A stretch of 64,000 bases of DNA from JAVBJV01 sp031555315 (GTDB lineage: Bacteria; Pseudomonadota; Alphaproteobacteria; Acetobacterales; Acetobacteraceae). The notes under the pieces were generated by a model, which was not told the origin of the DNA, ran no database searches, and saw only the letters and a program-made list of their open reading frames with translations. The first letter of the stretch is position 1. Every line of letters starts with the position of its first letter. The stretch spans positions 1 through 64,000 of the forward strand of contig JAVBUO010000007.1 in assembly GCA_031555315.1 (NCBI GenBank), given 5' to 3'. This document shows positions 33,890 through 42,362 of this stretch, piece after piece. Both the position numbers and the translations under genes were made by a program.

Positions 33890-35172
33890 GCCAGTATTCC
33901 GAATGCCTGGCTGAAGAAATCACGCTCGCCGAAATTGCCGGATTTCAGGGCCAGCAGCAGGCCGTCGTCGTCTGCATCGCGCTGCGCGTGGGTCCATGGC
34001 ACGCCGGCTGAAATCTCGGGGCCGATGCGCAGCGTGCGCACGCCCAACCGCGAGACCACGGCGCCCGACGTTTCTCCGCCGGCGATTACCAGCTTGCGCA
34101 CGCCTTGGGCGACCAGTTGTTCGGCGATGCGTGCCAGCGCGGTTTCGACCAGCGCGCCGGCGGCGTCGCGGCCCAGTCGGCTCTGTAACGCCGCCACCTT
34201 TTCGGGGGCGGCAGATGCGGTGATGAGGATCGGCGTATCGCCCAGTCTGCCCCGCGCCCAGTCGAGCGCCTGCGCGACCAGTGTGCCGGCAACCGGTGTT
34301 GCCAGCGGGTCGAGCTCGAGCGTCGGCAGTTGCGTGCGGGCGGCGCCGATCTGAAACAGGGTGGCACGCGAACACGACCCGGCGAGAATCGCGCTGTGGC
34401 CTGCCAGACGCGGCAATGTGGCGGCGTTGGTTCGGGCGGGAAGCAGCCCCTTGCGGCGGAAATTTTCGGGCAAGCCCATGGCGACGCCGGATCCGCCGGT
34501 GATCAGCGGGTGATCGGCCGCCGCCGCGCCGATCGTCAGCAGATGGCCGTCGTTGAGAGCATCGACGATCGCATAGCGCCGCCCCTGTTCGACCAGTCTG
34601 GTCAAGGCGGCGCGAACGGCGCTTTCTCCCTGTTCGACAGTCGCATAGGGGATCAGTCCAACGCCATGTTCCGTTTGCCGGCCCAGCACGCGCACCAGAT
34701 CGGGGTCGCGCATCGGCGTCAGCGGATGGTTTTCCATGCCGCTCTGGTGCAGCAGCGTGCTGCCGACGAACAAGTGTCCCTGATAGACGGTACGGCCATT
34801 GGCAGGGAAAGCGGGGCAGGCGATGGCCAGCGATCCGCCCAGCGTTTTCATCAGCATGTCGGCCACCGGGCCGATATTGCCGCGGTCGGTGGAATCGAAG
34901 GTCGAACAGTATTTGAAGAAAAACTGACGGCAGCCGGCCTGTCGCAGCCAGTCTAGCGCGGCCCGGCTGTCGGCGATGGCGTTTTCGGTCGGCGCGGTGC
35001 GAGACTTTAGGGCGATGACAATCGCGTCGGCATCCGGAGCGGCGGCGCCGGTGGCCGGCACGTCGATCAACTGCACGGCGCGCATGCCGTTTCTGACCAG
35101 CATCGCGGCGAGGTCGGTCGCGCCGGTAAAGTCGTCGGCAATGCAGCCGAGCAATGGAGACGGGCGGGTCAT
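33886..35172 (-). CDS. otnK: 3-oxo-tetronate kinase (DUF1537 family)
   Basis: This 428-residue kinase of the OtnK/DUF1537 family begins SPLLGCIADDFTGATDLA, has KYCSTFDSTDRGNIGPV, CPAFPANGRTVYQGHLFV and LAGSCSRAT, and ends with VIAGGETSGAVV plus GPEISAGVPW. It phosphorylates 3-oxo-tetronate at the 4-position. Start MTRPSPLLG is chosen because it overlaps the upstream glycosyltransferase stop by four bases; the frame is open far upstream only because that gene is read in another frame. Confidence 0.93.
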   Translation of the reverse strand: MTRPSPLLGCIADDFTGATDLAAMLVRNGMRAVQLIDVPATGAAAPDADAIVIALKSRTAPTENAIADSRAALDWLRQAGCRQFFFKYCSTFDSTDRGNIGPVADMLMKTLGGSLAIACPAFPANGRTVYQGHLFVGSTLLHQSGMENHPLTPMRDPDLVRVLGRQTEHGVGLIPYATVEQGESAVRAALTRLVEQGRRYAIVDALNDGHLLTIGAAAADHPLITGGSGVAMGLPENFRRKGLLPARTNAATLPRLAGHSAILAGSCSRATLFQIGAARTQLPTLELDPLATPVAGTLVAQALDWARGRLGDTPILITASAAPEKVAALQSRLGRDAAGALVETALARIAEQLVAQGVRKLVIAGGETSGAVVSRLGVRTLRIGPEISAGVPWTHAQRDADDDGLLLALKSGNFGERDFFSQAFGILA

Positions 35173-36233
35173 GCCGGATGCGCTGCCTGTTCCAGAACGG
35201 CGGCAAACCGGCGCGCCTGTTCGTCCCATCCGGGCAGGGCGGCGCCGGCGGCAAAAGCGGCGTCGGCCATGGCTCTGCGCAGCGCGGCGTCGAAGATCAT
35301 GCGGCGGAGGGCTTTCGACAGTTCGGCGTGATCGCCGGGCTCGACGGTGATTCCGGCCGTGTCCGGCAACAGGCTGGCGGCGGCGCCGGCGCGCGTCGTG
35401 GCGACCGGCAGGCCACGTTTCAGAGCATTGGCGACAGCCATGCCGTGTCCCTCCCACTGCGAGGTCTGGACGAAAATATCGGCGCGGTCCCAGGCCTGCT
35501 CCAGCGCATCGCCCTGCAGTCTGCCGGCGAAATGCACGCGCGATGCGATTTTCAGCGTCTCGGCCAGGGTGGCGAGCATCCGCGCATAGGGCGGGTCGCG
35601 GTCCAATGCGCCGTTGATGGTCAGCGACCAGTCGAGATCGGGCAACCGCGCCAGCGCGCGCAGCAATGTGTCGTAATCCTTGTGCGGTGCAACGGTGCCG
35701 GTGGCCAGCAGCGCGGTGCCCGGTCCGCCCGATCCGTGCGCACGCGCCAGCGCGCCGATCCCCGGTTCGACCAGATGCACGCGTTGCGGCGCGACGGGAA
35801 TGTCGGCCAGCAGCATATCGGCGATCGCCTGGCTGGGCGCGATGATGCAGGCCAGCCGCGGCAGGATGTCGCGTTCCATGGCGGCCAGCCGGATACGTGC
35901 CGCTTCGGGCAAGGCTCTGCGCTGGGAGATGGTCGGGTGCAACACTCCGACGGCGCGTTCCAGCTCAAGGCCCGCGCAGGCGGGCAGGCACGTGCTGTCG
36001 ATGATGGCAAGCGCGCTGCCGATGCCGTTCCACGCGGCTTTGGCCGAGGCGAAGGCGCTGTCGTCTGGTAACGGATGGCGGCCGGCGATGCTGCGCACCT
36101 GAACATCATGCCCGGCCCGGCGCAGCGCGTCGATCATCTGCCGGTCGTAGGCAAGATTGCCGGATGTCGCGCCAGCCTGTTCCGGGATGAAAAAAACAGA
36201 AGCCACGCAGACCGTCCCCAATGTGAAAACCAC
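35169..36233 (-). CDS. Family 4-type glycosyltransferase
   Basis: This is a 354-residue GT-B fold glycosyltransferase. The N-terminal domain has SGNLAYDRQMIDALRRAGHDV. The C-terminal nucleotide-sugar domain shows LLATGTVAPHKDYDTLLRAL, SRVHFAGRLQGDALEQ and the ExxGHGM-type SQWEGHGMAVANALKRGLPV. The acceptor is unknown. It starts with GTG and couples into otnK by a four-base overlap, which is an unusual partner for these catabolic enzymes. Upstream by 62 bases on the same strand lies the end of a flagellar operon, so flagellar or surface glycan modification is one possibility. Confidence 0.88.
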   Translation of the reverse strand: MVFTLGTVCVASVFFIPEQAGATSGNLAYDRQMIDALRRAGHDVQVRSIAGRHPLPDDSAFASAKAAWNGIGSALAIIDSTCLPACAGLELERAVGVLHPTISQRRALPEAARIRLAAMERDILPRLACIIAPSQAIADMLLADIPVAPQRVHLVEPGIGALARAHGSGGPGTALLATGTVAPHKDYDTLLRALARLPDLDWSLTINGALDRDPPYARMLATLAETLKIASRVHFAGRLQGDALEQAWDRADIFVQTSQWEGHGMAVANALKRGLPVATTRAGAAASLLPDTAGITVEPGDHAELSKALRRMIFDAALRRAMADAAFAAGAALPGWDEQARRFAAVLEQAAHPA

Positions 36234-36295
36234 TTTCGGGTCGATCTTTTCAGTATTGAACGGCTCTGACCAGTCCCCGTGGCGGGAAAACGGCT

Positions 36296-36730
36296 TTATG
36301 CCTTGGCCGACAGCGCGACCGGCGAACGCTGAACGGCAGAGGTAACTTTGCCGCGCCCGCCATAAACTGGTGCGATGGGGTCGCCTGCCGGCAGGGCCTG
36401 CGTGATGGATGCGACAAGATTCGACTGCACGCCGATGGCACGTTCCAGCAGGCGGCGGTTGTCCTGTCCCAGCGCGGTCAGACGTTCGTGAATGCGCTCC
36501 AGCTTCGTGCGATCGTCGTTTTCGGCCGTGGCGCCGGTGCGTATGGCGGCCTGATAGGCGGTGGAAAAGTTTTCCGTGGCGCGGTTCTTGGTGGCCAGAA
36601 TCTCCGCGGCGGCCGGCATGTCGAGGGCCGCAAGCGCAACGTTTTCCTTCTCGAGAATCTGTACCAGCAGGTCGCCCGACATCAGTACGGCGTTGAGCAT
36701 GGCTTTCTGCTGTTCGGTCTGGGGGGTCAT
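36296..36730 (-). CDS. FlgN-like flagellar export chaperone
   Basis: This 144-residue all-helical protein has a FlgN-like pattern: an N-terminal coiled region (LLVQILEKENVALAALDMPAA), a middle charged helix (RTKLERIHERLTALGQDNRRLLERAI) and a flexible C-terminus. FlgN chaperones the hook-junction proteins FlgK and FlgL. Position directly after flgI and the rod-binding protein, with an ATGA overlap, supports the call; sequence alone is weak because the family is divergent. Confidence 0.7.
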   Translation of the reverse strand: MTPQTEQQKAMLNAVLMSGDLLVQILEKENVALAALDMPAAAEILATKNRATENFSTAYQAAIRTGATAENDDRTKLERIHERLTALGQDNRRLLERAIGVQSNLVASITQALPAGDPIAPVYGGRGKVTSAVQRSPVALSAKA

Positions 36731-37161
36731 CTTGATGTTCCGGGATTGCGCATGCTGCTGGCGGCGGTCACGGCGCTGTTCGCATTGTACTGGGCGGCGG
36801 CGGCGGTGGCCGAACGGATGGCGGATGCGCCGGGGTTCTGGATCTGCCGGTTGTCGCTGTCGCCGCTGGCGGTTTCGAGCGTGCTGACCTGCAGGCGGAG
36901 AATCTCCTGATAGACCGGCTCGGCGATACCAAGCCCGCCCGATCTGGCGATATCTTTGGCGATTTCATCCACCATCATCGGCCGCCAGGTCTGTTCGGCG
37001 GCGCCGCCGAAGAACGAGCTCTTCGAAAAATCGGCCGTCGCGAAAATCGGTTGCAGCATCTGCCCCAGCACCATGCTTTCGAACTGCACGGCGGTCTTGC
37101 GCGCCGCGGCGATCTGCTGGGGCGTCGCCTGGGATTCCAGATGGGTCGGCAGGATGCGCAT
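36727..37161 (-). CDS. flgJ: Rod-binding protein (FlgJ N-terminal / CheL type)
   Basis: This 144-residue protein contains the rod-binding domain of FlgJ without the muramidase part, as usual in alphaproteobacteria: KTAVQFESMVLGQMLQPIF, then FFGGAAEQTWRPMMVDEIAKD and ARSGGLGIAEPVYQEILRLQ. It caps rod assembly in the periplasm. A separate muramidase would be required for wall penetration. Start and the flgI stop overlap by one base (TAATG). Confidence 0.9.
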   Translation of the reverse strand: MRILPTHLESQATPQQIAAARKTAVQFESMVLGQMLQPIFATADFSKSSFFGGAAEQTWRPMMVDEIAKDIARSGGLGIAEPVYQEILRLQVSTLETASGDSDNRQIQNPGASAIRSATAAAAQYNANSAVTAASSMRNPGTSR

Positions 37162-38279
37162 TATCGTATCTCCAGGTCCGCCTGCAGCGCGCCGGCCGCC
37201 TTGATCGCCTGCAGGATCGAGATCATGTCGCGCGGGCCGACGCCCAGCGCATTCAGGCCGCGCACCAGTTCCTCGAGGGTGACGCTGTTGGGCAAGATCC
37301 CCATGCGGCGCTCGCTCTGATCGTCCACTTCCACGTTGGTACGCGGCACGGTGCGGGTCTCGCCGTTGCTGAATGGCGCCGGCTGGCTGACCTGCGGTGT
37401 TTCCGTCACCCGGATGGTCAGGTTGCCCTGTGCGATGGCGACGGTCGAAATCCGCACATTCGCCCCCATCACGATGGTGCCTGACGCTTCCTCGATGACT
37501 ACACGGGCGATCATGTCGGGTTCCACGCGCAACTGCTCGATGCGGGCGAGGGTTTCGATGGGATCGCGGCCTTCCAGATTGAGCGAGACGGTGCGCGCAT
37601 CGATTGAGCGCGCGATGCTGCCGCCGAGGTTGCGATTGATCGTGTCGGCGATACGGCGCGCCGTGGTGATGTCGGGGTTGCGCAGCCCGAGGCGCAGCCC
37701 CTGCTGCATGGCGAGCGAGTACGGAATTTCGCGTTCGACGATAGCGCCGTTGGCGATCCGCCCGGATGTCGGCACACCGCGGGTGACGCTCTGCGCGGCG
37801 CCGCGGGCGCTGATCGCGCTGGTCGTCATGGCGCCCTGAGCGACGGCGTAGACCTCGCCGTCGGCGCCCAGCAACGGGGTGACCAGCAGAGTGCCGCCCA
37901 TCAGGTTGGTGGCGTCGCCCAGCGCCGAGACGGTAATGTCGATCCGGCTGCCCGCCTTGGAGAATGGCGGCAGGGTGGCAGTGACCATCACGGCGGCGAT
38001 GTTCTTGGTTTCCAGCCGCTGTTCCTGGTCGCGGGTGTTCACACCCAGACGTTCCAGCATGCCGATCAGCGACTGACGGGTGAAGATGGCGGAAGACAGG
38101 CGGTCGCCCGTGCCGGGCAGGCCCACGACCAGCCCGTAACCGATCAACTGGTTGTCGCGCACCCCTTCGATATCGGCGATATCCTTGAGACGCACCTGCT
38201 CGGCCGCGGCCGGTAGCGGGCTCAGCGCGGGCAGCAGAGTCGAAAACAGCAGAAGAAGAGTGCGAATCAGTTGTTTCAT
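37161..38279 (-). CDS. flgI: Flagellar P-ring protein FlgI
   Basis: This is a 372-residue periplasmic ring protein. The signal peptide MKQLIRTLLLLFSTLLPAL ends near AAAEQ, and the mature part opens VRLKDIADIEGVRDNQLIGYGLVVGLPGTGD. SLIGMLERLGV, GGTLLVTPLLGADGEVYAVAQG and the C-terminal TVTLEELVRGLN-like stretch (SVTLEELVRGLNALGVGPRDMI) are standard. It begins the flgI-flgJ-flgN-like operon, divergent from fliX. The frame is open 37 codons further upstream, but the signal peptide fixes the start. Confidence 0.97.
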   Translation of the reverse strand: MKQLIRTLLLLFSTLLPALSPLPAAAEQVRLKDIADIEGVRDNQLIGYGLVVGLPGTGDRLSSAIFTRQSLIGMLERLGVNTRDQEQRLETKNIAAVMVTATLPPFSKAGSRIDITVSALGDATNLMGGTLLVTPLLGADGEVYAVAQGAMTTSAISARGAAQSVTRGVPTSGRIANGAIVEREIPYSLAMQQGLRLGLRNPDITTARRIADTINRNLGGSIARSIDARTVSLNLEGRDPIETLARIEQLRVEPDMIARVVIEEASGTIVMGANVRISTVAIAQGNLTIRVTETPQVSQPAPFSNGETRTVPRTNVEVDDQSERRMGILPNSVTLEELVRGLNALGVGPRDMISILQAIKAAGALQADLEIR

Positions 38280-38394
38280 TTGCAATTCAGCAATGTTTAT
38301 CGCCGAACCTTTTGCTCTGCGTGTGAAGACGAAACTGCCTGAGCATGCCATCACAAGCTTAAGAGGATATGACCAGCCGGCCATTTTCACAGGA

Positions 38395-38424
38395 TGTATT
38401 TTCGGGTGCGATGCGAAAAATACA
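38395..38424. promoter_or_regulatory. Inverted repeat in the flgI/fliX divergent region
   Basis: TGTATTTTCG (38395-38404) and CGAAAAATACA (38414-38424) form near-perfect arms with one extra base. It lies between the divergent flgI and fliX starts, a position suited to a flagellar regulator. I did not find a convincing sigma-54 promoter (GG-N10-GC) here. Confidence 0.45.
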
Positions 38425-38480
38425 CGAAAATCTCATCATCCTGGTGATATCGTGCCCGTCGGCAGACGACAGGTGATACG

Positions 38481-38882
38481 ATGTATGTACCCCAGATCGG
38501 CCCGGTGTCTCCGCCCAGCACCACCGCGCGTCCGAAGCGCGCCGAGGGAGAGGGGTTTGCCGCCGCGTTGCAGCGCGCCAATGCGCTGACTCCTGCTGTC
38601 GGGGCATCGGCGGTGGTAACCGCTGGGCTGCTGGGCCTGAGCGTCGAGGACGATCGTGAGGAACGCGATCGCCGGGCGCGTCAGCGCGCCGGCAAACTGT
38701 TGGCGGGTCTGTCGCGAATCCAGTTGGCGTTGCTGAACGGTCGAGTCGACGCAGCAATGATGACACAGCTGGCCGATCTGGCCGGTCTGGCCAACGAGGC
38801 GGATGATCCGGCGCTCAAAGGCTTAGTCGATAGCATCACACTGCGCGTAAAGGTAGAATTAGCGCGACTTTCTGCGGTATAA
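38481..38882 (+). CDS. fliX: Flagellar assembly regulator FliX
   Basis: This 133-residue protein is of the FliX family, restricted to alphaproteobacteria. Features are a Pro-rich N-terminus, then FAAALQRAN, VTAGLLGLSVEDDREERDRRARQRAGKLL with a central hydrophobic patch, and ISL-type helices ending LKGLVDSITLRVKVELARL. In Caulobacter FliX couples flagellar assembly to the activator FlbD. Divergent from flgI, as in Caulobacter. Confidence 0.88.
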   Translation: MYVPQIGPVSPPSTTARPKRAEGEGFAAALQRANALTPAVGASAVVTAGLLGLSVEDDREERDRRARQRAGKLLAGLSRIQLALLNGRVDAAMMTQLADLAGLANEADDPALKGLVDSITLRVKVELARLSAV

Positions 38883-38939
38883 CCTGAAACAAGTCTTGCG
38901 CCTCGTTTCGAGGTGGGTATACAGCCCGGGTGTGTAAGT

Positions 38940-38955
38940 GACCTCGTCAGAGGTC
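38940..38955 (+). promoter_or_regulatory. Short inverted repeat in the dksA leader
   Basis: GACCTC-GTCA-GAGGTC is a perfect 6-base-arm repeat 26 bases upstream of the dksA start. A second small stem (CCTCG-TTT-CGAGG, 38901-38913) precedes it. Could be operator or leader structure. Confidence 0.35.
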
Positions 38956-38980
38956 TGGTCAAGTTCGGGAAACGACGTTG

Positions 38981-39397
38981 ATGATGATAACGCTGCCCCC
39001 CGATTACAAACCTTCGGATACCGAAGAGTTTATGAATCCGCTACATCTGGAGTATTTCCGGCAGAAACTGCTGCGCTGGCGTATGGACCTTCTGAGAGAA
39101 GCCGACGGCACGCTGGCCAGCCTGTCCGAAGGCGGGATCCACGAAGCCGACATCGCCGATCGTGCCAGTGTGGAATCCGACCGTGCTTTGGAACTTCGTA
39201 CCCGGGATCGGGCCCGCAAGCTGATCGGCAAGATCGATCAGGCCCTGCAGCGCCTCGAGAACGGCAGTTACGGGTATTGCGAGGAAACTGGCGAACCGAT
39301 TTCCCTGAAGCGTCTGGAAGCCCGGCCTGTGGCGACCCTGTCGATCGAGGCGCAGGAACGGCACGAGAAGATGGAAAAGGTCCACCGCGACGATTGA
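38981..39397 (+). CDS. dksA: RNA polymerase-binding transcription factor DksA
   Basis: This 138-residue protein enters the RNA polymerase secondary channel and works with ppGpp. The coiled coil has the tip HEADIADRAS with Asp57 and Asp60 in the DxxD arrangement. The C-terminal zinc-finger region reads GYCEETGEPISLKRLEARP and LSIEAQERHE, so only one (Cys100) of the four zinc cysteines remains, a form common in alphaproteobacteria. The start is one of two successive ATGs (38981 or 38984). Neighbours are flagellar genes. Confidence 0.95.
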   Translation: MMITLPPDYKPSDTEEFMNPLHLEYFRQKLLRWRMDLLREADGTLASLSEGGIHEADIADRASVESDRALELRTRDRARKLIGKIDQALQRLENGSYGYCEETGEPISLKRLEARPVATLSIEAQERHEKMEKVHRDD

Positions 39398-39426
39398 GTT
39401 GCGAGCTGGGTGGACGCTGGTAAAGA

Positions 39427-39747
39427 TCAGCGCGGGCCGGCGATGATGATGGCCGCGCCGACGAGGCACACCACCGTACCAGTAATGTCCCAGCGATCGG
39501 GCCGGATGCCTTCGACGGCGATCAGCCATGTCAGTGACGCGGCAATGTAGATGCCGCCATATGCAACGTAGGCGCGGCCGGCGGCGGCGCTGTCCACCAG
39601 TGTCAGCAGGCAGGCGAACAGGATCAGGGAAACCGTCCCTGGAACGAGCCACCAGATGGACTTGCCGAGTCGCAGCCACGCCCAGAATGCGAAACATCCG
39701 GCGATCTCGGCGATGGCGGCACCGGCATAGGCAAGCACGGTCTGCAT
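39427..39747 (-). CDS. YnfA family small membrane protein (UPF0060)
   Basis: This 106-residue protein has four hydrophobic helices. Typical YnfA features: AYAGAAIAEIAGCFAFWAWLRLGKS, then GRAYVAYGGIYIAASLTWLI and VEGIRPDRWDITGTVVCLVGAAIII. It resembles small multidrug-resistance transporters in size, but the substrate is unproven. The start is MQTVLAYAG, giving the family's usual length of about 108; eight more codons are open upstream. Confidence 0.92.
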   Translation of the reverse strand: MQTVLAYAGAAIAEIAGCFAFWAWLRLGKSIWWLVPGTVSLILFACLLTLVDSAAAGRAYVAYGGIYIAASLTWLIAVEGIRPDRWDITGTVVCLVGAAIIIAGPR

Positions 39748-39815
39748 TCTGAAACTCCGCGTTTTGCTCATTGAGCGTGCGCTGCGATTTCCGGGTGGGT
39801 CGGATAAGCCTCAGC

Positions 39816-40571
39816 CTAGTATGCCGGCTCGCCCTGGATCGGGGTTTTCCCCTGAGCAACGATCATCGCGGTCACTTCGCCGATCGCGGCCTCGGCCCGG
39901 GCGATGTCGGTGCCTTTGGCGACGATCGCCACGCCGTTGCCTTCCTTGCGATAGAACGGGTACGACCCGATCGCTATCTCGGGATAACGCGCCTGTATTT
40001 CGCCGAGGGCGGCCGCGATGCTGCCCTCCATCAGGCCCAGCGCGTGCACGCTGCGCGATTCCACCGGCACGCCGCCGCGCAGGCCGGGGGCCAATGCTTC
40101 GAACATGGTCTGCATGATGCGCGGCACCCCGGCCATCACATGCACATTGCCGATGATGAAGCCGGGGGCGATCGACACCGCGTTGTCGATCAGCGTGGCG
40201 CCGCGCGGCATCGTGGCCATACGTTGGCGGGCGGGGTTGAAATCTCCGGGCTTGTAATGGCGCTCCAGCCGCGCCCAGGCTTCGGGATGCGGTTCCCACG
40301 GCACGCCGAAGGCGGCGGCGACACATTCGCTGGTGATGTCGTCGTGAGTCGGGCCGATACCGCCGGTTGTGAAGATGTAATCGAAGCGGGGGCGCACGTC
40401 GTTGACCGTGGCGACAATCACCTCGGGCATATCGGGGATGATGCGCACTTCACGCAGCGGAATGCCGAGCGCGCCAAGCCGTGTGGCCAGGTATTTGACG
40501 TTCACGTCCTGTGTGCGGCCCGAAAGCACTTCGTCGCCGATCACCAGGAGGCAGGCGGTGGGATTGTCCAT
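39816..40571 (-). CDS. Molybdopterin-binding / CinA N-terminal domain protein
   Basis: This 251-residue protein has a MoaB/Mog-like domain of the CinA type: CLLVIGDEVLSGRTQDVN, then DVRPRFDYIFTTGGIGPTHDD and VMAGVPRIMQTMFEAL. It lacks the C-terminal nicotinamide-nucleotide amidohydrolase part of full CinA. Relatives hydrolyse ADP-ribose or FAD-like pyrophosphates, and function here is not certain. Start MDNPTACLLV fits the domain boundary. Located between flagellar and YnfA genes with no evident functional link. Confidence 0.88.
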   Translation of the reverse strand: MDNPTACLLVIGDEVLSGRTQDVNVKYLATRLGALGIPLREVRIIPDMPEVIVATVNDVRPRFDYIFTTGGIGPTHDDITSECVAAAFGVPWEPHPEAWARLERHYKPGDFNPARQRMATMPRGATLIDNAVSIAPGFIIGNVHVMAGVPRIMQTMFEALAPGLRGGVPVESRSVHALGLMEGSIAAALGEIQARYPEIAIGSYPFYRKEGNGVAIVAKGTDIARAEAAIGEVTAMIVAQGKTPIQGEPAY

Positions 40572-40640
40572 GCACCGGAGCGTAAAGCGTGCCGGCGGGT
40601 TCGCCAACCATGAAACGCTATTGCGATGTTTCCCGGAGGA

Positions 40641-40674
40641 AAAACGGGGCGCGCGGTTGTTGCCGTGCGCCCCG
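40641..40674 (-). terminator. Intrinsic terminator of the flgFGAH operon
   Basis: On the minus strand a 12-bp stem (40645-40656 with 40663-40674, one G-U pair) with a 6-base loop is followed by CGTTTTTCC-type sequence (A-run at 40641-40644 on plus). It lies 15 bases after the flgH stop. Confidence 0.8.
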
Positions 40675-40688
40675 CCAAACAACCTGTG

Positions 40689-41429
40689 TCAGAACGGCAG
40701 GATGATATCGAGGATCTGCTGCCCGTAGCGCGGGGTCTGCACATCGGTCAGCTGGCCGCGTCCGCCGTAGCTGATCCGCGCTTCGGCCATGCGGTCGTGA
40801 CGGACGGTGTTGTCCGACCCCACGTCCTGCGGACGAATCACGCCCGAGACGATCAATTCGCGCAGTTCGGAATTGACACGCACTTCCTGACGCCCGGCGA
40901 CGGCCAGATTGCCGTTCGGCAGCACCTGGGTGATGACACCCGCCACGCGCAGGGTGACGGTTTCGTTGCGGCGGATCTGGCCTGTGCCAGCGGATCCTCC
41001 GGAAGAGCTGGCCGACACCAGGCTGCTGGGGTTCACCGAGTTCGGCAGAATGTTTGTCAGACTGCTCTCAAGGCCCAGCATGTTGGGCAGCCCCATCGAT
41101 TCTGTACCGTTGCGGGTGCGGGTGGATTCGTTCTTCATGTCGGCCGAATCGCCGATGTTCACCAGAACTGTCACGATATCGCCCACCTGCGCGGCGCGCT
41201 GATCGCGGAAGAACGCGCGCGAACCGGGGCGCCACAGGGAATTCGACGTCGCGGCGACTTCCTGCGGGCGCGGCATCGGCATCGACACCGGACGCCAGGC
41301 GGGATCTTCGGTTGGGTTTGCCGTCGGGGTCATCGTCGGCGGACGGCCGACCTCGGACAGGCGGGTCAGAGCGCCGCATCCGGCGAGCGGGAGAATGGCC
41401 AACAGAAAAAGAACACGTTTCATCGACAT
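40689..41429 (-). CDS. flgH: Flagellar L-ring protein FlgH
   Basis: This outer-membrane ring lipoprotein has 246 residues. The signal peptide ends in a lipobox LPLAGC with lipid-attachment Cys18. The mature part has SLWRPGSRAFFRDQRAAQVGDIVTVLV, then NETVTLRVAGVITQVLPNGNLAVAGRQEVRVNSE (split across the conserved GNL) and GVIRPQDV. The start MSMKRVLF is chosen because its ATG overlaps the flgA stop by one base (TGATG). Last gene of flgF-G-A-H. Confidence 0.96.
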   Translation of the reverse strand: MSMKRVLFLLAILPLAGCGALTRLSEVGRPPTMTPTANPTEDPAWRPVSMPMPRPQEVAATSNSLWRPGSRAFFRDQRAAQVGDIVTVLVNIGDSADMKNESTRTRNGTESMGLPNMLGLESSLTNILPNSVNPSSLVSASSSGGSAGTGQIRRNETVTLRVAGVITQVLPNGNLAVAGRQEVRVNSELRELIVSGVIRPQDVGSDNTVRHDRMAEARISYGGRGQLTDVQTPRYGQQILDIILPF

Positions 41430-42361
41430 CAAGGATTTTCCTGGACTGAGTAGGGAGTATTCATGCGGGCCCGGCCCGGGCCGAGGACTTCCGCTTCGAT
41501 TGTTTCGTGCGAGTTGGGGTTTTCGATCTGCACGGTTTCTCCGAGCGAGGCGGAGGTCAGCGCGCGGCCGCGCAACTGCAGGATCAGCCCGCCGTTCTGG
41601 ATGGTCACGGTGACCGGCGTTCCCTTTTCGATGGTGGCGGGGCGGGCTGCGCTGGCCGTGGTGAACGGCTGGCCCGGCGAGATCGTGCGGCGCGTGGTCA
41701 GACCGACGGGCGGTTCGATGACGACGTCGGCCGGAAGGCGCGCCACGGGCAGGCGCGCCATGCGGATATCCGACGGTGCGATGGTGGTGCCGAGCGGCAG
41801 ACGCCGTGTGGCGACCGGTACTTCCTGCGTGGCGATCACGCGGCCCGACAAAGGCAGACGCTGTGGCTGCATGCCCTCGGCCATGACGTTCAGAACTGCG
41901 CCGAAACGTCCGCTGATCGGATCCTGGCTGATCTGTTCCAGCGACAGCGTGGGCAGGACGCCGGCCGGTACCGTCGGCAGCACGAAAGCGGACAGTTCGA
42001 TATCGGTGTCGGCCGGGTCGTCGTTGGCGCGGGTCAGTGCGGGGCGCAGGGCGTCGATCACTTCGTCGCGGGTCAGCGGGCGGCCCGGGCGGTCGATGAC
42101 CGTGCGTTCACTGCCGCTGGCCGGGTGCCAGTCGATCCCGTGCAGCCGTGCGATATGTGCAAGCTGTTCCGCCCCGACCACGATCTGCGCGCCGGGGGCC
42201 GGCGCGGGGCCGACCAGATCGCCGGCGCGCGCGCCGGTGCCATCCCACAGATCGCCCACCCGTACCTGCCCGGATTCCAGCGTGGTGTGCGGACGCAGGG
42301 TCGGCACCGCCAGGGCGGGGGCCGTGCAGGCGATGAGGGCGATGAGGGCGCGGCGGAGCAT
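41429..42361 (-). CDS. flgA: Flagellar P-ring assembly chaperone FlgA
   Basis: This 310-residue periplasmic protein starts at MLRRALIALIACTAPALAVP, a good signal peptide. The C-terminal SAF/FlgA domain is evident: RLPLGTTIAPSDIRMARLPVARLP, then GLTTRRTISPGQPF and KGTPVTVTIQNGGLILQLRGRALTSASLGETVQIENPNS in blocks, followed by EAEVLGPGRAR. FlgA assists FlgI polymerisation. One base separates it from the flgG stop. Confidence 0.93.
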   Translation of the reverse strand: MLRRALIALIACTAPALAVPTLRPHTTLESGQVRVGDLWDGTGARAGDLVGPAPAPGAQIVVGAEQLAHIARLHGIDWHPASGSERTVIDRPGRPLTRDEVIDALRPALTRANDDPADTDIELSAFVLPTVPAGVLPTLSLEQISQDPISGRFGAVLNVMAEGMQPQRLPLSGRVIATQEVPVATRRLPLGTTIAPSDIRMARLPVARLPADVVIEPPVGLTTRRTISPGQPFTTASAARPATIEKGTPVTVTIQNGGLILQLRGRALTSASLGETVQIENPNSHETIEAEVLGPGRARMNTPYSVQENP

Positions 42362-42362
42362 G

